Of a stretch of DNA of 64,000 bases, positions 1 to 10,621 are shown in pieces. Position numbers and translations under genes: made by a program. This DNA comes from Locusta migratoria. Lineage: Eukaryota > Arthropoda > Insecta > Orthoptera > Acrididae. Where the stretch lies: contig CM048744.1 in NCBI GenBank assembly GCA_026315105.1, positions 313,355,270 through 313,419,269 of the forward strand, read 5' to 3'. Position 1 is the first letter of the stretch. Every line of letters begins with the position of its first letter. The notes under the pieces are model-generated. The model did not search any database, was not told the DNA's origin, and was given only the letters and a program-made list of their open reading frames with translations.

Positions 1-439
1 AAGATACACTTCGTCCAACTTTGCTGTAAATTGTTGATCCCTTTCGAATAAAAGGAATTGTCCAAGCCTGCAAAATAGCTGTTAGTTTCTACAATCACCT
101 CCTTGTTTGAATTAATTCTCCGTCCTGTCAGCCATTTCTTCAAACTGGGATACAAAGAGTAGTCCGCGGGAGTCACGTCTGGAGGATAGGGGGGGATGTG
201 AAACAAGTTGAAACCCTGTTTCCAAAAATTCTGCGACCACAACTGCCAGGTGTGTCCTGGTGCATTGTCGTGATGGAAAAGGACTTTTTTTCGCGCCAAT
301 CGCCAGAGTTTTTCTTGCAGCTCAGTTTTCAGACGGTCCAATAACGGTGAATAATATGCACCTGTAATAGTTTTATCCTGTTCCAGATAGTCGATGAGGA
401 TTATCCCTTGCGAATCCCAAAAGGCCGTCACCATAACCT
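1..439 (-). mobile_element. Mariner transposase, C-terminal half (runs off left edge)
   Basis: An open minus-strand frame with no stop covers about 145 codons from 438 to the window edge. It shows KVMVTAFWDSQG, then FHHDNAPGHT and PPYPPDVTPADY, the second and third metal-binding Asp of a mariner D,D34D catalytic core with the right spacing (34 residues). It continues into the conserved LKKWLTGRR and YSKGI tail. It joins in frame to the N-terminal half at 2912-3642; the two are separated by an insertion flanked by ACCT. Confidence 0.85.
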
Positions 440-2911
440 TGAAAGTAGACCACTGCAGATTTAATGTGATATTTAGCTATTTTAGCTGAGTATATTCACT
501 GTAGCTGTCTGCTTACTAAAATAAACTGATCTTAGTCTCGGTAAATAATAAAAAATTCACTGCTTAAATATTGTAATCAAATCTGGCATCAATTAATTTA
601 ATGAAAAACTCACAGTTATAAAATTTGTAAATAGAGTCTTGACGAAAGGAGCCAAAACCAAGATCAACATTAATTTAATGAAATGATTCTAGTAGCAGAA
701 AACATAGAAAGATTACTTTTAAAAATTATAGTTCTAGGTGTACAAGTCAGTTAAAAGAGTCATGTAAACTACTTGATGTGCTGCTGAAACTTGTTCCCTG
801 GCCCAAATTGAGACCTAGTTTGACTTTAAATTACTCTCACAGTCGCAAGTTATAAAAGCAGCGATCATATGAATTGTAGCTCACAGGAATCACACTTACT
901 ATGAAACGAGCCACCACAAATAAATTACTTTATGAAAGTGGCGGACGAAACAAGAGGCGCAATGGAAATATTAACAATAATCAGCATCTGAATCTGTTCT
1001 CAGCACACATGAAAAAATATTTATAAAGAAAGGGGTAGGTATTCTCAGACTACTGTATTAAAAATAGGATAAGATTTTACTGAACAAAATGCTTTTATTC
1101 AGTGTAAGCACAAGCACGTGGGGGGGTGGGGGCAATTTAGTTACACAATAAAAACGCATCCCATTGAAATTAGCTCACAAGCACTATCATATCTTATGCT
1201 AAAAATGCCCATAATAGAAATTTAAGTTTATCTACACTGAATTGAATTTCATTTGGAGGGAGGAATTACAAATAACAAGCCTTCATCCACACACACATGC
1301 AATGCAAGCGAAACTTACTAAAAACAGCGTGCTGAACAAGGCAGAAACGGCCGTCGATCTCGTAGGGGAAGTTTCAGCGAGCCAAGGTGAAGGACACAAC
1401 ACAATAAAAATAACGTTCATACGTGGCTAGTTCTATTCTTTTTTAACTGGAGATGGCGCGTATAGCAACAAAATCTGTTTGCATTTGAAGCTAAACGAAG
1501 CGCTGGCAACCTAACTGAGGCGCGCACCACGTGGTTCAGAAATCCAGTAACATGAAGAAAATCAGTTACTAAAATATTACGAAAATTAACTATAGGATGC
1601 AACCCATAGGAATGCGTGGAATGTTACAAGGAAACGAAAGAAACACTGTTCCACACGATAGGAGAACTTTCGAGAGATGGATGAGGTCCGCTCTCAGAAA
1701 TCATCAAAGTTTAATAAATTCAGATTCCCGGTAAAACAAATACAAAATATGGCATGCAACGCATCGAAATACGTATAAAGTTGTAAGGAAACGTAAGAAA
1801 CACAGTTATACGCGATAGCACGAACGTTACAGAGAAGAATGAAATCCTATCTCAAAAGTCATCCAAGTTTAATAAATTCGGAGTCGCGGAAGAACAAATA
1901 TGAAATACGGCATGCAACTTATAGAAATGCGCAGCATTTCATAAGCAACCAAATAAGGAAGGTTGTACAGGACTAGTAAAGAACTTACAGACCGCGGTTG
2001 GGGACAGAGTACAAGTTCGAGAATAAAATAGCAATTTACAACAGGCGGAAGAGGGAAGATCGCGCAGTACTACTAGAAAATGGAAAGATACATGTAGTTA
2101 TTCTAGCCTGAAGGGCATAGAACAAACACGGGTTCCGCTGAAGGCTTTGTTCTGAGAACACACCACATGGAGTACATGTTACTCGCGGACAGAGAAAACG
2201 AACAGTAAAATTGCACTGCTTAGTAGTCGCGCATCTTTTGATGCATGCTCGGAGAAACTCACTCCGAAAATGAATGCAAGTTCTAAAACCTAAGTTGAAC
2301 TAACTGAACAACGAATTGCTGCCATCTCCATTCTGAAGGACAGCTACCTAACGAGTGTGGCTTTAGTGGGCCATGTGGGCCTCCGGTCGAAAATCAGCAA
2401 GGCCGAGGGAGCCAGGGGTTGTGGGGGAAACACAGAGATTCACACAAGGGCGCGTAAAGGCTCACACCAGCCTCTTGCCAACCTAACTTGCAACGAAAGG
2501 GTGTGGAAACCTCTTTTGAGAGCATAGAAAGAGAGGTTGGTACTAGCCACCTATAGACACAGGTCCAGGGAGCATCGCCCAAGGCTAAATTTCTCATACT
2601 TCCAGACACACTAGCACGCCAAAAAATTCTCATACGCACACATGCAGAGACAAAACATTTTACACTCTTATAGGCACGGTGGCGAGACGGAGAAGCCGTT
2701 CATGTTGCCACATTGATTGACACACTAATAAATTGAAAACACAAATCTAACACAAATGAAGTTAAATACGATTACTAATAATAACATTTAAAAACAAGAA
2801 CTGAAAGGCTACGTTACTCCTCATGCCTCAGAAAACGAATAGTGTCGTTAAGCGACTTTAAATAAAATACAAGATTAAAATTTAGGGAAGGCGGCAGACA
2901 GCCGTATTTCT
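440..2911. mobile_element. Long TG...-ended element, probable solo LTR, inside mariner
   Basis: This block splits a mariner ORF at GGA-AAG-GTT and is flanked by a 4-bp duplication, ACCT (436-439 and 2912-2915). Its left end is TGAAAGTAGACC and its right end ATTTCT, close to the TGAAAC...GTTTCA ends of the 2.3-kb element at 39108-41403. The sequence is A-rich on the plus strand and has no long ORF. It carries a direct repeat of about 155-160 bp near 1598-1960. Shared segments, such as the one around 781-1430, recur at 36890-38015. TG/CA-type ends plus a 4-bp duplication point to an LTR, but no protein or primer site is visible. Confidence 0.5.
1598..1960. repeat. Tandem subrepeat, period about 155-160 bp
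   Basis: The motif ATGCAAC followed by TAGAAATGCG-like sequence begins near 1598, 1753 and 1913. Related internal text (GTTTAATAAATTC, ACACGATAG-like) sits at the same offset. Two diverged units and a partial third lie inside the long LTR-like element. Confidence 0.6.
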
Positions 2912-3642
2912 ACCTTTCCGGATGAAGGACCGGTCTTCGCTCTTTTTGGCGCAGATTCTCTCTTGGTAAACCATTGTTTAGACTGTTCTTTGGCCCCAGG
3001 AGTATAGTAATGTATCCATGTTTTATTCACAGTGACGAAACGACGCTTAAAGTCTTGCGGACAGCTGCAAACCTCCCTTGCAACACTTCACACGATTCTG
3101 TTTTTGGTCAAGCGTGAGCAATTGCGGCACCCGTCTTGCGGAATGCTTTCATATGTACAAATCTTTACGCGAAATATTATGTACCCGTTCATTCGAGATG
3201 CTCCCAGCACTAGCAATCTCATGCACCTTTACTCTACTGTCATCCATCACCGTATCATTGATTTTATCAATGATTTCTGGAGTCGTAATCTCCACAGGGC
3301 GTCCAGAACATTCAGCGTCACTTGTGCTCATATGGCCACTTCAAAAATTTTGAAACCACTTATAACTTGTCCTAATTAAAGGTGTCGTGTCACCATAATG
3401 TTTATCAAGCATCTCTTTAGTCTCCTGACGCGTTTTACCTTTCATAAAGTAATGTTTAATCACCACACAAAATTCTATTTCATCCATTCAGTGACAATCA
3501 CTTGACTTCCTTGATTCACACAACTGCCAAACACAAAGAAATAGACCAATATGGCAGAAACGTGATGACCGTTCTTTCCAAAGATGCTACTATCTAAAGA
3601 TGACCTCGACGGACTTTGTACGGACTTTTCAAATGACCCTCG
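2912..3642 (-). mobile_element. Mariner transposase, N-terminal half with 5' end
   Basis: The minus strand encodes pieces of a mariner N-terminus in shifting frames. They include CVVIKHYFMKGKTRQET, then MSTSDAECSGRPVEITTPEI with a helix-turn-helix and SNERVHN, then VTVNKTWIHYYTPG and KRAKTGPSSGKV. In the last block the first catalytic Asp (normally VDETW) is Asn. The outer end reads CGAGGGTCATTTGAAAAGT, a mariner-type terminus, beside TA at 3643-3644. Stops between blocks make it a dead copy. Confidence 0.75.
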
Positions 3643-4430
3643 TACTCATTCTTAAAATGAAAACTGGCTGCGGATGCTCACATTCAGGATAACATAACTC
3701 TGGTCCTCCTGCGGAGAAGATCTACAGCTACAGAGACGCTCTGCAAATCACATATACGTGCCTGGCAGAGGGTTCATTAACCACTTTCATAACTTTTTTC
3801 TAACGTTCCATTCTCTAATAGCGCGCGGGAAGAAAGAACACCTAAATCGTTCCGTTTTCGATCTGATTTCTCTTATTTTATTGGGTTGGTCATGTCTCCC
3901 TATGTAGGTGGGTGCTAGCAAAATATTTTCACATTCAGAAGTAAACGTCGGTGATTGAAATTACGCAAATATAATTCGCCGCAACGAATAACGTCGTCCT
4001 TGTAATGATTTCACCTCAAATCGTGCAACATTTCTGTGACGCTTTCCTCCCTATAATGTGATAAAACAAAACGAGCTGTACTTCTCTGAATCTTCTCAAT
4101 GTCTTCCGTCAGTCCCACCTGGTGATGGTCCCACAATGGGTAACAGTACTCTAGCAGAGAACACAGAAGTGTGATGTAGGCGGTCTCTTTGGTGAAGCTG
4201 GTGCATCTTCGAAGCGTTTTGCCAATGAAACGTAACCTTTGGTTAGCCTTCTCCACAATATTTTCTATGTGTTCTCTCCAGTCTAAGTTGTTCGCAATTG
4301 TAACTCCTAGGTATTTGGTAGAATTTACGACCTTAATGATTGATTGATTTATCGTGAAATTGAAGTTCAGCGGATTTCTTTTATTGGTCATGTGTATTAC
4401 TTCACACTGATTTAGTGTTGATTGCCAATT

Positions 4431-4628
4431 GCCGCGGTGGAGTAGCCGAGCGGTCTAAAGCACCTCGCTGAGGAGTGCGCGGTTGCTCGCCGTGGAGGTT
4501 CGAGTCCTCCCTGGGGCAAGGGTGTGTGTGTTTGTCCGTAGGTTAGTTTACCTAGGTTTAAGTAGTTTGTAAGCTACGGATTGCTGACCACGCCGTTTGG
4601 TCCGATAGATTTACAAACATTTGAACAT
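4431..4628 (+). mobile_element. SINE-B (tRNA-headed SINE), full length
   Basis: The head GCCGCGGTGGAGTAGCCGAG contains a pol III A-box-like motif. The B-box-like GGTTCGAGTCC follows. The tail TTTACAAACATTTGAACATTT is shared with SINE-A. It is flanked by a perfect 13-bp duplication TTGATTGCCAATT (4418-4430, 4629-4641) inside the LINE. Confidence 0.9.
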
Positions 4629-4858
4629 TTGATTGCCAATTTTCGTACCATGTAGAAATTTTGTCTAAATGGCTTTGCAGTTGCTTTTGATCCTTTTTTG
4701 ACTTCATTAACCAATAAACGACAGCATCATCTGCGATCACACTAAAGGAGCTATTCAGATTGTCTCCTAAATCGTTTATAAATACAAGGAAGAGTAGGGG
4801 ACCTATAACACTTCCCTGGGGAACTCCAAATATCACTTCCGGTTTACTCGATGACTTA

Positions 4859-4859
<1 letters not shown>

Positions 4860-4911
<52 letters not shown>

Positions 4912-5096
4912 TTGTATAGTCTGTGGGACTTAACGACGGGGTCATCAGTCCCTAAACTTGCAAACTGCTCATGAACTAACTAAGACAGGACGGCACAAAT
5001 ATCCATGCCCGAGGGGGGATTCTTCGAACCCCCGACCATAGTGGCCGTGCAGACCGTGACTGGAGCGCCTTAGTCTCCTCGGCCACCGCGGCCGGC
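4860..5096 (-). mobile_element. SINE-A with 50-nt poly(T) tail
   Basis: Read on the minus strand, it begins GCCGGCCGCGGTGGCCGAGG and has a B-box GGTTCGAA-type motif, with a small insertion near 5032. It ends in a run of 50 T (A at 4860-4909 on the plus strand). It is flanked by the duplication GATGACTTAC (4850-4859, 5097-5106) inside the LINE. Confidence 0.9.
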
Positions 5097-5273
5097 GATG
5101 ACTTACCGTCAGTTACTGTGAACTGCGTCCTTTCTAATAGGAAGTCGTGAACCCAATCGCACTATTGTGGCAATATTCCATAAGCACGCAGTTTCATTAG
5201 AAGGCGCTTGTGAGGTACAGTGTCAAAAACCTGCCGGAAATCCAGAAATATGGACAGTACAGCTGGTACACAC

Positions 5274-5630
5274 CTTGAACCCAGTGGGGCACCACTCGAC
5301 GAAGCGGATGGAGCGCAGGGACTTGACGCGGGCGACGGCCATGTTGACGTCGTTGGGCGAGACGTCGCCCCGGTAGAGGATGCAGCAGGCCATGTACTTG
5401 CCGGCGCGCGGGTCGCAGCGCACCATCTGCGCGGCCGGCTCGAAGCAGGCCATCAGCAGGCGGTCGGCCGAGATGGCGTTGAAGGCGGCCGTGGACGGCG
5501 GCACCAGCGGCGCGTACGACAGCAGCGGGAAGTGCACGCGCGGGTACGGCACCAGGTTGGTCTGCGCCTCCAGCAGGTCCATGCTCTTGTCGCCCGGGAA
5601 GCGCAGCGACGCCGTCACCGACGACACCAC
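5274..5630 (-). CDS. Alpha-tubulin exon 5 (Glu254 catalytic region)
   Basis: Model residues 231-349, 119 codons, phase 0. The acceptor is ctcgcggcag|GTG and the donor AAG|gtgtgt. It contains VVSSVTASLRF, then MDLLEAQTNLVPYPRVHFPL, where Glu corresponds to alpha Glu254, the residue that triggers GTP hydrolysis on the neighbouring beta subunit. CFEPAAQMV, CDPRAGKYMACCILYRGDV and EWCPTGFK follow. The M-loop region is diverged (PPSTAAFNAISADRLL). The canonical protein continues VGINYQPP; no such sequence was found to the left, so the last exon lies outside the window. LINE sequence begins only about 18 bp after the donor. The acceptor has a weak, GC-rich polypyrimidine tract. Confidence 0.92.
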
Positions 5631-5732
5631 CTGCCGCGAGGCTGCTCTTGGGTGCGAGGTCGCGAGTCCAGTTTCATTGTGACAAGTTACACTACATTCC
5701 TCCTCAATGATCCAATACGACCAAACAATTTA

Positions 5733-6458
5733 ATATTCACAGAATGTATGACATCAACTGCGATTGGGCAAAGCTGAAAATGTGTACCCAGCCCGGATTC
5801 GAACCCGGGTCTCCTGCTTTCTAGGCAGTTGCGCTGACCCCTACACCACTGGCGACACAGTGATCGCCGCACCTGCAAGGACTACCTAAGCACGCCTCCC
5901 GTCAGATACAAATTCCCAGCAGGAGACCCGGGTTCGAATCCCGGCTGGGTACACATTTTCAGCTTTGCCCAATCGCAGTTGATGTCATATATTCTGTGAA
6001 TATTAAACAACAACAACTGCAGGATTAGAAGTGACGTCTGTTTCCTTCGGAACAGACGCCACATGTATATATATATATATATAATATGCCGGTGACGGGC
6101 AATGATCCTATCGTTAGTGGGGAGGGGTGAGCAAGTTTGAAGCCCTTACTCTTGCGGGAATTAGTTTCATAACTACGAGTTTGAGTACTGTGGGCAGGGC
6201 GATGCTGGGAATTTGTATCTGACGGGAGGCGTGCTTAGGTAGTCCTTGCAGGTGCGGTGATCACTGTGTCTCCAGTGGTGTAGGGGTCAGCGCAACTGCC
6301 TAGAAAACAGGAGACCCGGGTTCGAATCCCGGCTGGGTGCACATTTTCAGCTTTGCCCAATCGCAGTTGCTGTCATATATTCTGTGAATATTAAATAATA
6401 ACGACTGCAGGATCAGAAGTGACGTCTGTTTCCTTCGGAACAGACGCCACATGTATAT
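5733..6458. mobile_element. Compound tRNA-like element: inverted + direct + direct (T2 unit)
   Basis: This block holds one inverted partial copy (5733-5920) and two direct copies (about 5921-6082 partial, about 6083-6458 complete). The repeat is about 375 bp, with a tRNA-like core that reads CAGTGGTGTAGGGGTCAGCG and then GGGTTCGAATCCCGGCTGGG. Each direct copy ends in GGAACAGACGCCACATGTATA. The whole block is flanked by one 13-bp duplication ACCAAACAATTTA (5720-5732, 6459-6471), so it appears to have inserted as a unit. The same layout occurs at 32924-33853. Confidence 0.8.
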
Positions 6459-6471
6459 ACCAAACAATTTA

Positions 6472-8020
6472 TTTTGGGGTAATTTAGAAATTATAAGAAT
6501 ACGTACTGCACCGGAAATTTCATTTGTCCAGGTGGACGTCCGGACAGTTGAGTTTGTGACTCTTGCGGAGAGTGACACTTTCGGGGAAAGGGAATGTGTA
6601 GACACTTGCGGGGAGACCCGGACGCTGCAGGTAGTGAACAGGATGTTCCAGAAGTAGGGATACACCACCCCTACTCCACGCCTTCCAGCCGCTACCTGTG
6701 CCGTATTCAGAGGATTTTAACATTTTATCAAAAAAATGAATTTTACTACAAGAGATACAGCCATTCAAATTTACGGGCACCGTAACGTTTTCCCTTCCTG
6801 AGTAAATGAGCTGCTTCTTGTAGTTTCAACATCGCAGTAGCCTTTTTCTTGAATGTTCTGAATATAAATCTTCACACAGACTTCTTGAGGAGGAGAGTGA
6901 TACGGATTGTAAACCACTGCCTCTTACCTTAGACCTTTTTGACTGTACTGAACAGGAGTTCCGCGTATTCGGTAATTTATACAGATAACAGCCAATGTAA
7001 TTTATAACCAACTACTGGCTGCCAATTTCGCTTCATTTTTCCTGGAAGTCTTGCAACTAGTTTCTCCCTGTTGGTTTATGCTCAGTTCGGAGTAAAAATG
7101 GTTCTATATGATGGTGATAGAAAATAGAATTTATCTTAGCGTTTTTCGGTGTGTGACGTTCCCTTACACATTCCGTATTTCATACATTTCTTAGATGTAT
7201 TTGTAATTCGAATACAGTCAAATCGTTTTGGGGTCTACAAATGAACGCTTCAAGTATGTAAAATACTCATTGACTTATTATTAACGGTTTTTAATTGAAG
7301 GTTTAAGGTTGCATCTCCTATTAAAAAGCATAGTAGCTATTTTTAAAGAGATGGAAGTTGCGTGATAGTGGGGTTAACTACGTAGCGGTCAATTACATAA
7401 ACGTATCTGTGCAGTATGCCTAATATATTTAGTGCTTGCGCAGGTTTCTTGATATGCTTAGTGTTCTGAATAATTTGCTTTTAGGAGGTATGACTGGGAA
7501 AGTCATCGTCTCGTAGTAGCAGAGAATGTCTTAACTCTCCAAACATTATCACTATTGAAATACCTTTTTGTTTTGAGAAGGAACACTCAACGAATTAATA
7601 CGTAGTTACAACAAGTTTCTGTATTGCTCTTCAGCTTGCAAAGGGTTGTGCAGTTTCACTGAGTTTCGTGTTATGTTGACAGTGTGGAAAGTTGACAACA
7701 GCAGTGCTAGACCTCTTGGTGTGCCTGTACCCAGGAAAAGCCATCAGCCGCCCCAAGGGTCCCAGGTTCCTCGCAAGTATCACTCCCCGCAAGTGTTCCA
7801 ACCCCGGACAGTTAAACCACATGTCTCAGTGTCATTTAACAAGCGGATTTATACCTGGAATAATCTTGGTCACAAAGAAGAAAGAGGTTGAAGTTATTTG
7901 TGTGATCCATGAACTTGAGATATGTGTTCTCTCTTGTTATGGATTGTTGTATATTGAGCGATGGACTCGCAACTAATGTATCATTCAGAACTTCATAGAA
8001 ACCTGTTAAAAAAACAACCT
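6472..8020. other. Unassigned AT-rich intronic DNA
   Basis: This lies inside the exon C to exon D intron. Short open frames at 6520-6785 and 7646-7976 overlap on both strands and resemble no family I recognise. I see no repeats with clear ends. Confidence 0.4.
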
Positions 8021-8022
8021 TA

Positions 8023-8917
8023 CAGGAGAACCCCTCATATCCGACCTCGGGATATCCGACCATGTGCCCGACTGCCTTCTCCGGCGACGAGTCAAACTGA
8101 CTCAACAGTGCTGTGCATTGTTTCTCTGTTAAACTGCCAGTTGTGTTCTGATTGTCGACGTGAATGTTGCTCCACTTTATTGTTTTTTTTTTTTGTTTTT
8201 TGTTTTTTTTTTGTTTCCGTAATTACTGTATCTTTGGTGATAAACTGTGATTTGCGATTAGTGAAAGTTCGCTATGGCTTCTCAAATATGTAAGCGTGTG
8301 TGCGTTTCCCTTCAACGAAGACTTGAAGTGCTTCAACGTTTGGACCGTGGCGAGTCACTAGTCAAACTAGCCGCAGAGCTAGGGATCGGCGTGACAACTG
8401 TATAAGACTGGAGAAAACACCGTGAAGACGTTGAAAGTTATTCTATGACAGTTGAAACGGAAGATGCATTAAAAAGTCTGAAAATGTTTTTAAAAAATCC
8501 TATGCAAGAACTTGTAGACGAAGCTCTTTGGGTTTGGGTTTGTCAAGAACGGCGCAAAAGAACTCCTTTGTCGTGGCCTCTTGTGAAAGAAAAAGCCGTA
8601 AAGCTGTTTGAAAAATTGGAAGGAGATGTTGAGACTTTCCAGGCAATATAAAAATTAAACTTTTCCATTGTATAAAAAAAAAACTGTTACTTTTTTTAGA
8701 ACATGTACTTAAAATATTTTTTATTGAATACAGTAATTACGATTAAGCAGCAATGTGTGTATTGAGTTTGTATTTTGTACAATACTTATAATTTAGTGCA
8801 GTATACGGTTGTTTTTGACCCAAAAAGCGTGTTTTATTGCTCCTCGGTATATCCGACCTTTTGGCCGTTCCGACCACGGCCCGGTCGCATGAAGGTCGGA
8901 TATCGGGGGTTCCACTG
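8023..8917 (+). mobile_element. Tigger/pogo-like mini-element with CENP-B-type fragment
   Basis: Imperfect terminal inverted repeats start CAGGAGAACCCCTCATATCC and end GGATATCGGGGGTTCCACTG, flanked by TA (8021-8022, 8918-8919). From 8273 a frame reads MASQICKRV...LAAELGIGVTTV, a stop, DWRKHRE, and then continues (ATG at 8445) DEALWVWVCQERRKRTPLSW to a stop at 8651. This matches the psq-like plus CENP-B-type DNA-binding domains of Tigger transposases. The catalytic domain is absent and one nonsense codon (near 8402) breaks the first domain. It is a non-autonomous deletion derivative. Confidence 0.8.
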
Positions 8918-9257
8918 TATGTTCTATTCTGTAGTATAAACTATGTAGAGTTTTGATTTATTGGTGCTAATAATTATTACGTAGATACAAGTCTCCTTCC
9001 TCATTATCCAGCTGATACCTTCTGTGACGACTCTCCAGGCCTGTGTAAGGTCGTACATGTTAGTTAAAGAGATTGACAATAGTTAGCACCTTCAACAGCG
9101 ATTTTATATCGGCCGCGTGAACTACGGCGCAGTGGCTGATGGGAGGAACCGTAAATACATGTCCCTTTACGACTTTTCGGCGGCTATCAACGTAGTATGA
9201 ACAGTACAAATTGTTTCAAAATTAAAAAAAATACAATAACTTTCAATTATCTATGTA

Positions 9258-10440
9258 CTAGCTGAAAACCCGGCGTTGCCCGGGTATTTATTTACTTATT
9301 CCTGCCTGGAGTTAGTACTTCTCCTACCCTTCTCTCTCTGTCCATCTTCTTTTTTCTAAAAATATGTTATCTTTATCGGAGAACTTATAAGAAATAACGC
9401 TGTCTTGGTTAATGTACAAAATTATAAGCGCATTATTCAAACAAAGAAAGAAGTCAAAACACAAATGACATAAAATTCGCACGATCTATAATTTATTCAG
9501 TTATATGTGGTACAATTGTATAATTTTTCATGTATGTATTCATTTGTAAAAGTGCTGCATGTCTGTAAAATTTCTTGGGAATACAATTGGTGTTAAAGAA
9601 GTAATAAATTACTACTTGGTGCGTGATAGGGCGGTTTTCAATTAACGTTACCGTTTTATGTGCTCATACCTCATCAACTACAGGTCGCACTGTGCTACAA
9701 TTTCGGAGGCACATTCAACGATATGTGTGTACATTAGCCTATAAAATTTCCTGCGGCTACAATTTGTTGTGTAGAAATTATAATTGTAGCGTCATACCGA
9801 ATGCCGTAGTTTTACTCCATAAACAGGGCAAAGGAGTAAGCGAGAAACTTTTTTCGTTTCATCATTTTACTATGGTTGCCAGCGAGAAAAAGTTTAATAA
9901 AGGTTTGAAATTATGTTTCAAGTTTGTTACAAGTCGCTAAGTACTCTCATTCTCATATAGTGTATTTGTAAAGTCTCATCGCATTATGGCAGTTTCTTGC
10001 AACTCGTATCGTTTATGGAGTTATGTCTCTTGAACCATGTGTCATATGTGGTTCGTACTCCTACAGAAGATGTTATCTCGCGTAAGGAATATGTGTACCA
10101 AATTTGGTTGAAAGCGGTCCAGTGGTTTAGGAGAAAATGAGAAGCATTGTCGCTTATGACAGCAGTTTTCCGTGCATCTCATTGTTTATTACGTCATATT
10201 TCTTGAACTATATATCGTGTGTGATTCTTACACTAACGGCGACTGTCCTCATGGATTGAAGCTTACGTGTATACAAATTCATAAAGATTGGAACAAAACT
10301 GTACATTTGTATGCAACACGTATAAATATACGGACACTCTGCTTTATATATTAGATTTTTCGTCATTAGTGGAGAACGAAACCTTGAAAATGATACCTCA
10401 CTCATTAATTTTGGATAAGTAACACGAGAGATATGGCGTA
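9258..10440 (-). mobile_element. Helitron-like element, 3' end at 9258 (inner limit uncertain)
   Basis: On the minus strand the end reads ACCCGG, a short loop, CCGGGT, then TTTCAGCTAG followed by T. A small hairpin just before CTAG matches the Helitron 3' pattern (hairpin plus CTRR, inserted before T). The same 3' text, preceded by an AGATGGACAGAGAG tract, recurs at 47995 and, more diverged, near 17163. The body to about 10440 is degenerate and has no replicase ORF. The far boundary is a guess. Confidence 0.45.
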
Positions 10441-10621
10441 GCCCAAAACAACCACCGATGAGAAATAATGTATATGATCCTCTTCACGGGTGTACATCCG
10501 GTTTACATCCTCCTCACGCCACATTGTTCTAGAGACCCAACTGGACGTCGTTTTCAGTTGAGACTGTTGGTGCACAATCACGCCGAAACTGAGAAGACAT
10601 CAGATGCGGCTGCTTCAGTGG

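Larger units (their letters stand above)
3715..5256 (-). mobile_element. Jockey/CR1-like LINE fragment with two SINE insertions
   Basis: The minus strand carries reverse-transcriptase sequence. GVPQGSVIGPLLFLVFINDL and an FADD-type box degraded to IADD lie at 4836-4700. The thumb/C-terminal part NSTKYLGVTI, ETAYITLLCSLLEY and RREIR...FFPRAIREWN follows at 4391-3800. The 3' end near 3715 has a (CTACAGCTACAG)-type tail like other copies here. It is truncated at its 5' end about 18 bp from the exon D donor. SINEs interrupt it at 4431-4628 and 4860-5096. Confidence 0.8.

Noticed and set aside
3032..3379. Plus-strand 115-codon ORF
   Set aside because: It is antisense to the mariner N-terminal coding sequence on the minus strand.
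5790..5865. tRNA genes at GGTTCGAATCC-containing loci (for example 5.8, 6.3, 19.7, 33.0 and 33.3 kb)
   Set aside because: Each is part of a repeated SINE or T2 unit with target duplications, poor acceptor stems and repeat-specific 3' sequence. I see no independent tRNA gene.
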